10,403 nucleotides of DNA. It comes from Hyphomicrobiales bacterium. Lineage in GTDB: Bacteria > Pseudomonadota > Alphaproteobacteria > Rhizobiales > Aestuariivirgaceae. Under the pieces are notes generated by a model. It saw only the letters and a program-made list of their open reading frames with translations. It had not been told where the DNA came from and did no database searches. Position 1 is the stretch's first letter; each line of letters begins with the position of its first letter. Shown piece by piece: positions 6,924 through 10,403 of this stretch. The position numbers were made by a program, and so were the translations under genes. The stretch is from NCBI GenBank assembly GCA_014380505.1, contig JACMJT010000351.1:1-10403 (forward strand), read 5' to 3'.

Positions 6924-6937
6924 GAAGTCGAGCGCAA
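6908..6937 (-). promoter_or_regulatory. Candidate chaC promoter; possible leaderless start
   Basis: On the minus strand AATAAT (6908-6913) matches the -10 consensus TATAAT at five of six positions. TTGCGC, 18 nt upstream, is a partial -35. The A of the chaC ATG at 6900 falls 8 nt after the -10 hexamer, where a transcript would normally begin. That would explain the missing ribosome-binding site. The -10 lies inside the 21-bp palindrome. This is inference from spacing. Confidence 0.35.
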
Positions 6938-7023
6938 GCCAGCCTTGCACTGTCCGCATGACAGCGGGTCTTCACCGGCACTTGTGCATGTTGCCCAACT
7001 CGTGCTGCTTGTTGTGTCCCGCC

Positions 7024-8223
7024 ATGGCTCCCGAATCTTCAACGTCCACTTTGCCGCTGCCCCAAAAAGCCGGCGCTTCTACCTTCGCCACGATCTTCGC
7101 GATCGAATCTTTCACGCGCTCGCTCAACGTCACCGTCGTGTCGTTGCAGGCCTACGACATCCTGGGGTCGAGCCAGAAGGTCAGCGTATTGGCGGCGTCG
7201 GTCTCACTTATCCTGCTGCTTTCAACGCTCATGCTGCCCTTGGTTCTGGGCCGCCTGCGCCGCCGCTGGGCCTACAGCCTCGGCGCGCTGCTCATGCTGA
7301 TCGCGTCCCTGGCGCTGGCCAGTCACACCCTGACCGGGCAGGTCATAGGCATGTTCCTGCGCAATGGTGGCTCCGCCATCTTCCACATCGTGCTGTCGCT
7401 CTACATTCTGGACAACATCAAGCGCCAGGATCTCGCCCGGGTGGAACCCATTCGCCTCAGCATGTCGGCCATCTCCTGGACGGCGGGGCCGGGGGTCGGC
7501 GTATGGCTTTATGTCAACTATGGGTCTTGGGGCGCCCAGTGGGCGGTGATCGCCAGTCTCGCCGTGCTCATGGCGGTGTTCTGGTATCTGAGGCTTTCCG
7601 ACAGCGGCGCCTCGCTTCCCTCCGGCACGCTGCAACCCTTCAACCCGCTCGCCAACGTGCGCCGCTTCACAAGCCAGCCAAGGCTCGTCCTCGCCTGGTT
7701 TATCGCCTTCGGCCGCTCCTGTTTCTGGGCGACGTTCATGATCTATGGCCCGCTGCTGATCGTCGAAAGCGGCTTGGGAAAGGGCATGAGTGGCCTCGTT
7801 GTTTCGGCGAGCCAGGCTCTGCTGCTGGCAGCCTATTGGTCAGGCAGTCTGGCGCGCCGCTTTGGCGTGCGTGCGGTGCTCGCCGGTTCTTTCGTTCTTG
7901 CTTCGGTGACCGCCCTGGGTGCTGGCTTTGCCGGGACGGAGGCGCCCTATGTGGCGATTGTGTTTCTGCTGGCGGGCGCTTTGGCTGGGTCCGCTCTTGA
8001 CGGCGTGGGTGGCATACCTTTCCTGCGTGCCGTGCGCCCCCACGAGCGCCAGCGCATGACGGCGGTCTATCGCACGTCCATCGAATTCTCCGACCTGATC
8101 CCGTCTTTCATCTTTGCCTTCGTCCTCCTGCGTTTTGAAATTGGCTCGGTGTTTGTAATTCTCGGTCTGTGGCTAGGCGTCATGGGCTTTTTAACATGGC
8201 GCTATCTGCCGCGTTCGTTGTAA
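7024..8223 (+). CDS. MFS family permease, substrate unknown (399 aa)
   Basis: This is an inner-membrane transporter of the major facilitator superfamily. About twelve hydrophobic segments can be placed, near residues 18-48, 55-80, 84-105, 112-136, 148-167, 175-195, 224-253, 260-283, 288-310, 312-342, 355-375 and 376-396. A longer hydrophilic loop lies between the sixth and seventh. The basic motif GRLRRRW after the second segment corresponds to the usual MFS loop 2-3 signature. The substrate cannot be read from the sequence. The ATG at 7024 is preferred because the conserved part starts soon after. In-frame ATGs at 6958 and 6987 are alternatives, and none has a strong ribosome-binding site. 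The reading frame stays open far upstream only because it runs antisense to chaC. A GST gene follows 30 nt downstream on the same strand, suggesting co-transcription. Confidence 0.88.
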   Translation: MAPESSTSTLPLPQKAGASTFATIFAIESFTRSLNVTVVSLQAYDILGSSQKVSVLAASVSLILLLSTLMLPLVLGRLRRRWAYSLGALLMLIASLALASHTLTGQVIGMFLRNGGSAIFHIVLSLYILDNIKRQDLARVEPIRLSMSAISWTAGPGVGVWLYVNYGSWGAQWAVIASLAVLMAVFWYLRLSDSGASLPSGTLQPFNPLANVRRFTSQPRLVLAWFIAFGRSCFWATFMIYGPLLIVESGLGKGMSGLVVSASQALLLAAYWSGSLARRFGVRAVLAGSFVLASVTALGAGFAGTEAPYVAIVFLLAGALAGSALDGVGGIPFLRAVRPHERQRMTAVYRTSIEFSDLIPSFIFAFVLLRFEIGSVFVILGLWLGVMGFLTWRYLPRSL

Positions 8224-8238
8224 GACCTGAAACCAATC

Positions 8239-8245
8239 GGAAGGA
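8239..8245 (+). promoter_or_regulatory. Shine-Dalgarno GGAAGGA of the GST gene
   Basis: GGAAGGA ends 8 nt before the ATG at 8254, within the 30-nt gap after the MFS stop. It fixes the GST start and supports translation from a shared MFS-GST transcript. Confidence 0.7.
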
Positions 8246-8253
8246 TGACTTGA

Positions 8254-8910
8254 ATGAGCAGCATAACTCTCGTTATCGGCAATAAAATCTATTCCTCCTG
8301 GTCGCTGCGCCCATGGATCGCGCTGACGATGGCGGGCATTCCCTTCGATGAGGAGATGATCTGGCTTGACCAGCCCGATACCAAAGCGAAGATCTCCGCC
8401 CACTCAAAAGCGGGGCGCGTGCCGATTTTGCGCCATGGCAAGATCACCATTTGGGAATCGCTTGCCATCCTCGAATATCTGGCGGAGACATTTCCGGAAA
8501 AGAACCTGTGGCCCAAGACCAAAGCGGCCCGTGCCATGGCCCGCTCCATCTGCAGCGAAATGCACGCAGGGTTTTCCAGCCTGCGCAATGCCTGCCCGAT
8601 GAACTTGCGGAGGCCGAGGAAGCCCGTCACCCTGTCCGATGCCACCAAAACCGACATTCAGCGGATCGAGAATATGTGGCGCGAATGCCGGACGAACTTC
8701 GCCAAGGGCGGCAAATTCCTGTTCGGCAAATACTGCAACGCCGACTCCATGTTTGCTCCCGTGGTCACCCGCTTCGACACCTTCGACATCCAGGTTGCGA
8801 AAGACACACGGCAATACATGGATAACGTGATGGCGACCTCGGCCTTCAAGGCGTGGAAGGAAGCGGCGCTGAAAGAGACATCAAGAATCGAGCACGACGA
8901 AGTGGATTGA
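8254..8910 (+). CDS. Glutathione S-transferase family protein (218 aa)
   Basis: This is a soluble cytoplasmic GST with a thioredoxin-like N-terminal domain (about residues 1-85) and an all-helical C-terminal domain (about 95-215). The active-site loop NKIYSSWSLRPW (10-21) offers S14, S15 and S17 for activating the glutathione thiol. The cis-proline is P57 in GRVP, and E68-S69 in WESL is the glutathione gamma-glutamyl binding pair. The C-terminal half carries RNACPMNLRRP and APVVTRFDTF, and the tail DEVD, all typical of a common proteobacterial GST subfamily whose substrates are mostly unknown. The length is normal and the frame intact. It follows the MFS gene by 30 nt. Its TGA stop abuts the TGA of convergent dprA with no base between, forming TGATCA. 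Confidence 0.93.
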   Translation: MSSITLVIGNKIYSSWSLRPWIALTMAGIPFDEEMIWLDQPDTKAKISAHSKAGRVPILRHGKITIWESLAILEYLAETFPEKNLWPKTKAARAMARSICSEMHAGFSSLRNACPMNLRRPRKPVTLSDATKTDIQRIENMWRECRTNFAKGGKFLFGKYCNADSMFAPVVTRFDTFDIQVAKDTRQYMDNVMATSAFKAWKEAALKETSRIEHDEVD

Positions 8911-10017
8911 TCACTCGACGCGGAGCGAGACAGCGCCGCGCGGATGCCGCGTAACACGGCCTGCGAGTTCCAGTTCCAGCAAAAGTCCCGCAACCGCCGC
9001 TGGCGAAATCCCGCTTTCGCGGATCAGGTCGTCGAGATCGACCGGCGAGGGCGACAGCAGCGACAAGACCTTCCGGCGCTCACTCTCACCGGCAGTAGCC
9101 GGGTGCGCAAAAATATTCTCCGGTTCGAGGAACGCGTTCTGAGCGGCCACAAACGTTTCGTTCAGCGTTTCAAGAACGTCCGCCGATGACGTTACCAATG
9201 TCGCGCCCTCGCGGATAAGCTTGTTGGTGCCTTCAGCGCGCGGATCGAGCGGCGAGCCCGGCACGGCAAAAACCTCGCGGCCTTGTTCATTGGCGCGGCG
9301 CGCGGTGATGAGAGAGCCCGAGCGCAACGCCGCTTCCACCACGATGGTGGCGCGCGACATGCCCGAAATGATGCGGTTCCGCCTTGGAAAAAGCTCCGCC
9401 CGCGGAATGGTCCCTGGCTTCATCTCGCTGACCAGCAGCCCCCGCTCGCCGATTTCCGCCTGAAGCTTGCCGTTCTCCGGCGGATAGACGGAATCGATCC
9501 CGCCCGCCAATGCGGCAACGGTTCCTGTGGCAAGCGCTGCCTCGTGAGCCGCAGTATCTATGCCTCGCGCCAGGCCAGACACGATGAGATGCCCCGCCTG
9601 GCCAATTTCGAAAGCCAGCCTGCGGGCGAACTTGAAACCAAGCGCTGAAGCATTGCGGGCGCCCACGATGGCAACGGCGGAAATATTTGCGAGTTCGGCC
9701 TTGCCCTTGATCCACAGCATGGGCGGAGCAGCATCGATATGGCGGAGAAGTTCCGGATATTGTTTTTCCCCGGCGGCGACGGCGTGTGCGCCAAGAGCTT
9801 CGCCCCGTTCGAGATCGCCTTCGGCCTCCTGTTCTCCATAAAGCCGAAGCGGCCGCGACAGGCCGCCCCTGCGTGACAACTCCGGCAGTGCTGCAATGGC
9901 CGCCGACGCATCGCCGAAACGCTCGATGAGCTGGCGAAAGGTGACGGGCCCGACGTTTTCGCTGAGGCTCAGGCGCAACCAGTCGCGCCGTTGCGCGTAA
10001 GTAAGCGTCAATGCCAT
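8911..10017 (-). CDS. dprA: DNA processing protein DprA (368 aa)
   Basis: DprA binds incoming single-stranded DNA during natural transformation, protects it and loads RecA; it is widespread also in species not known to be competent. An N-terminal helical region (about 1-75) resembles a SAM-like domain. The Rossmann-fold DNA-binding core has VGARNAS (about 118-124), SGLARGIDTAAH (147-158), FPRRNRIISG (210-219), SGSLITA (223-229) and FAVPGS (240-245). A C-terminal winged-helix-like domain covers about 305-365. The ATG at 10017 shares its A with the TGA stop of plsY (TGATG), a layout typical of translational coupling; a TTG one codon earlier is a less likely start. The C-terminus abuts the convergent GST stop. 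In many rhizobia topA follows dprA directly; here 5.25 kb intervenes. Confidence 0.96.
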   Translation of the reverse strand: MALTLTYAQRRDWLRLSLSENVGPVTFRQLIERFGDASAAIAALPELSRRGGLSRPLRLYGEQEAEGDLERGEALGAHAVAAGEKQYPELLRHIDAAPPMLWIKGKAELANISAVAIVGARNASALGFKFARRLAFEIGQAGHLIVSGLARGIDTAAHEAALATGTVAALAGGIDSVYPPENGKLQAEIGERGLLVSEMKPGTIPRAELFPRRNRIISGMSRATIVVEAALRSGSLITARRANEQGREVFAVPGSPLDPRAEGTNKLIREGATLVTSSADVLETLNETFVAAQNAFLEPENIFAHPATAGESERRKVLSLLSPSPVDLDDLIRESGISPAAVAGLLLELELAGRVTRHPRGAVSLRVE

Positions 10018-10403
10018 CAAGCCTGCTTTGCGAGACTGATCTTTGGCTCTTCACCCTTAAGCAGGCGGGCAATGTTGGCCCGGTGGGTGATCCAGATCAT
10101 GACGCCGAGAATGAGCGCCGGGGGCACGAGATCGCCGTCCAGCCACCAGGCCCACAGCGGCGTCAGCAGGCTCGCGGTTAAGGCTGCCAGAGAGGAGAAA
10201 CGGAACAGAAAGGCCATAACGATCCAAACCGCAACGAAGATGAGGCCCAATGGCCAGAACAGGCCGAACAGCACGCCCACGTTGGTGGCAACTCCCTTGC
10301 CGCCCTTGAAGCCACGCCAGACGGGAAAGAGATGACCGAAGATGGCTGCGAGCCCTGCCACGATTGCCGCCTCCTAGCCATAGAGCAGGGACATGAGCAC
10401 AAC
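10017..10403 (-). pseudogene. plsY: Glycerol-3-phosphate acyltransferase PlsY, 3' part, interrupted by an in-frame TAG (cut by window edge)
   Basis: PlsY is an inner-membrane enzyme that transfers an acyl group from acyl-phosphate to glycerol-3-phosphate, the first step of phospholipid synthesis. Family motif 2 is present as FKGGKGVAT and motif 3 as THRANIARLLKGEEP, with several membrane segments between. Reading upstream in the same frame, codons for EAAIVAGLAAIFGHLFPVW are preceded by TAG at 10374-10376, and before that by nine sense codons giving VVLMSLLYG up to the window edge. That hydrophobic run fits the PlsY membrane segment expected there, so the stop appears to be a nonsense change rather than a gene boundary. 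The longest start after the stop is GTG at 10361, giving 114 residues without motif 1. The 5' half of the gene is outside the window. A sequencing error cannot be excluded. Confidence 0.8.
10370..10376 (-). promoter_or_regulatory. Consensus TAGGAGG ribosome-binding site inside plsY
   Basis: TAGGAGG on the minus strand contains the in-frame TAG stop as its first three bases. It is followed after 8 nt by GTG (10361-10359) in the plsY frame. Match and spacing are near ideal for translation restart. Whether it is used is unknown. Confidence 0.55.

Noticed and set aside
6277..7023. Plus-strand extension of the MFS reading frame upstream of 7024
   Set aside because: It is antisense to chaC and to the end of the CDF reading frame region, is not hydrophobic like the MFS part, and has no family resemblance. 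The MFS homology begins after 7024.
1..10403. CRISPR arrays, tRNA or rRNA genes, insertion sequences, phage genes
   Set aside because: Reading both strands I found no regularly spaced repeats, no cloverleaf-like or rRNA-like sequence, no transposase or integrase motifs, and no paired terminal repeats.

Overview
The window looks like chromosomal DNA of an alphaproteobacterium, most likely of the order Hyphomicrobiales (Rhizobiales). The base composition is GC-rich, the proteins read like rhizobial homologues, and the minus strand carries the order plsY-dprA ... topA-rnr, a housekeeping arrangement I recall as common in that order. The genus cannot be read from this sequence. I see no rRNA, tRNA, CRISPR array, transposase or phage gene.

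Layout from left to right. Positions 1-1006 (minus) hold the N-terminal part of ribonuclease R, cut by the window edge. Positions 1054-3657 (minus) hold a complete DNA topoisomerase I. A 163-bp AT-richer gap with two inverted repeats and candidate divergent promoters separates topA from a small conserved gene of unknown function (3821-4135, plus). That gene converges with, and overlaps by 4 nt, a HutD/Ves-family cupin gene (4132-4689, minus). Two short perfect palindromes (4712-4734 and 4753-4775) follow. Next come a cation diffusion facilitator with three tandem C-terminal dimerisation-type domains (4788-6176, minus) and a ChaC-type glutathione-specific gamma-glutamylcyclotransferase (6199-6900, minus), which probably form one operon. 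Divergent from them are an MFS permease (7024-8223) and a glutathione S-transferase (8254-8910), probably co-transcribed. The right end holds dprA (8911-10017, minus) and the 3' part of plsY (10017-10403, minus), joined by a TGATG stop/start overlap.

Functionally, the ends are core genome: phospholipid synthesis (PlsY), uptake and processing of incoming DNA (DprA), supercoil relaxation (TopA) and RNA decay (RNase R). Between dprA and topA lies a 5.25-kb block of accessory-type genes, several of which concern glutathione (ChaC, GST) or divalent metal export (CDF). A perfect 21-bp palindrome sits between the divergent chaC and MFS genes and may be an operator.

The most notable observations are these. 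First, plsY is interrupted by an in-frame TAG, and that TAG is the first codon of a consensus TAGGAGG ribosome-binding site placed 8 nt before a GTG. Second, in the CDF transporter the zinc-ligand pattern is lost from the first cytoplasmic domain but complete in the third. Third, chaC may be leaderless, with its -10 element inside the palindrome.
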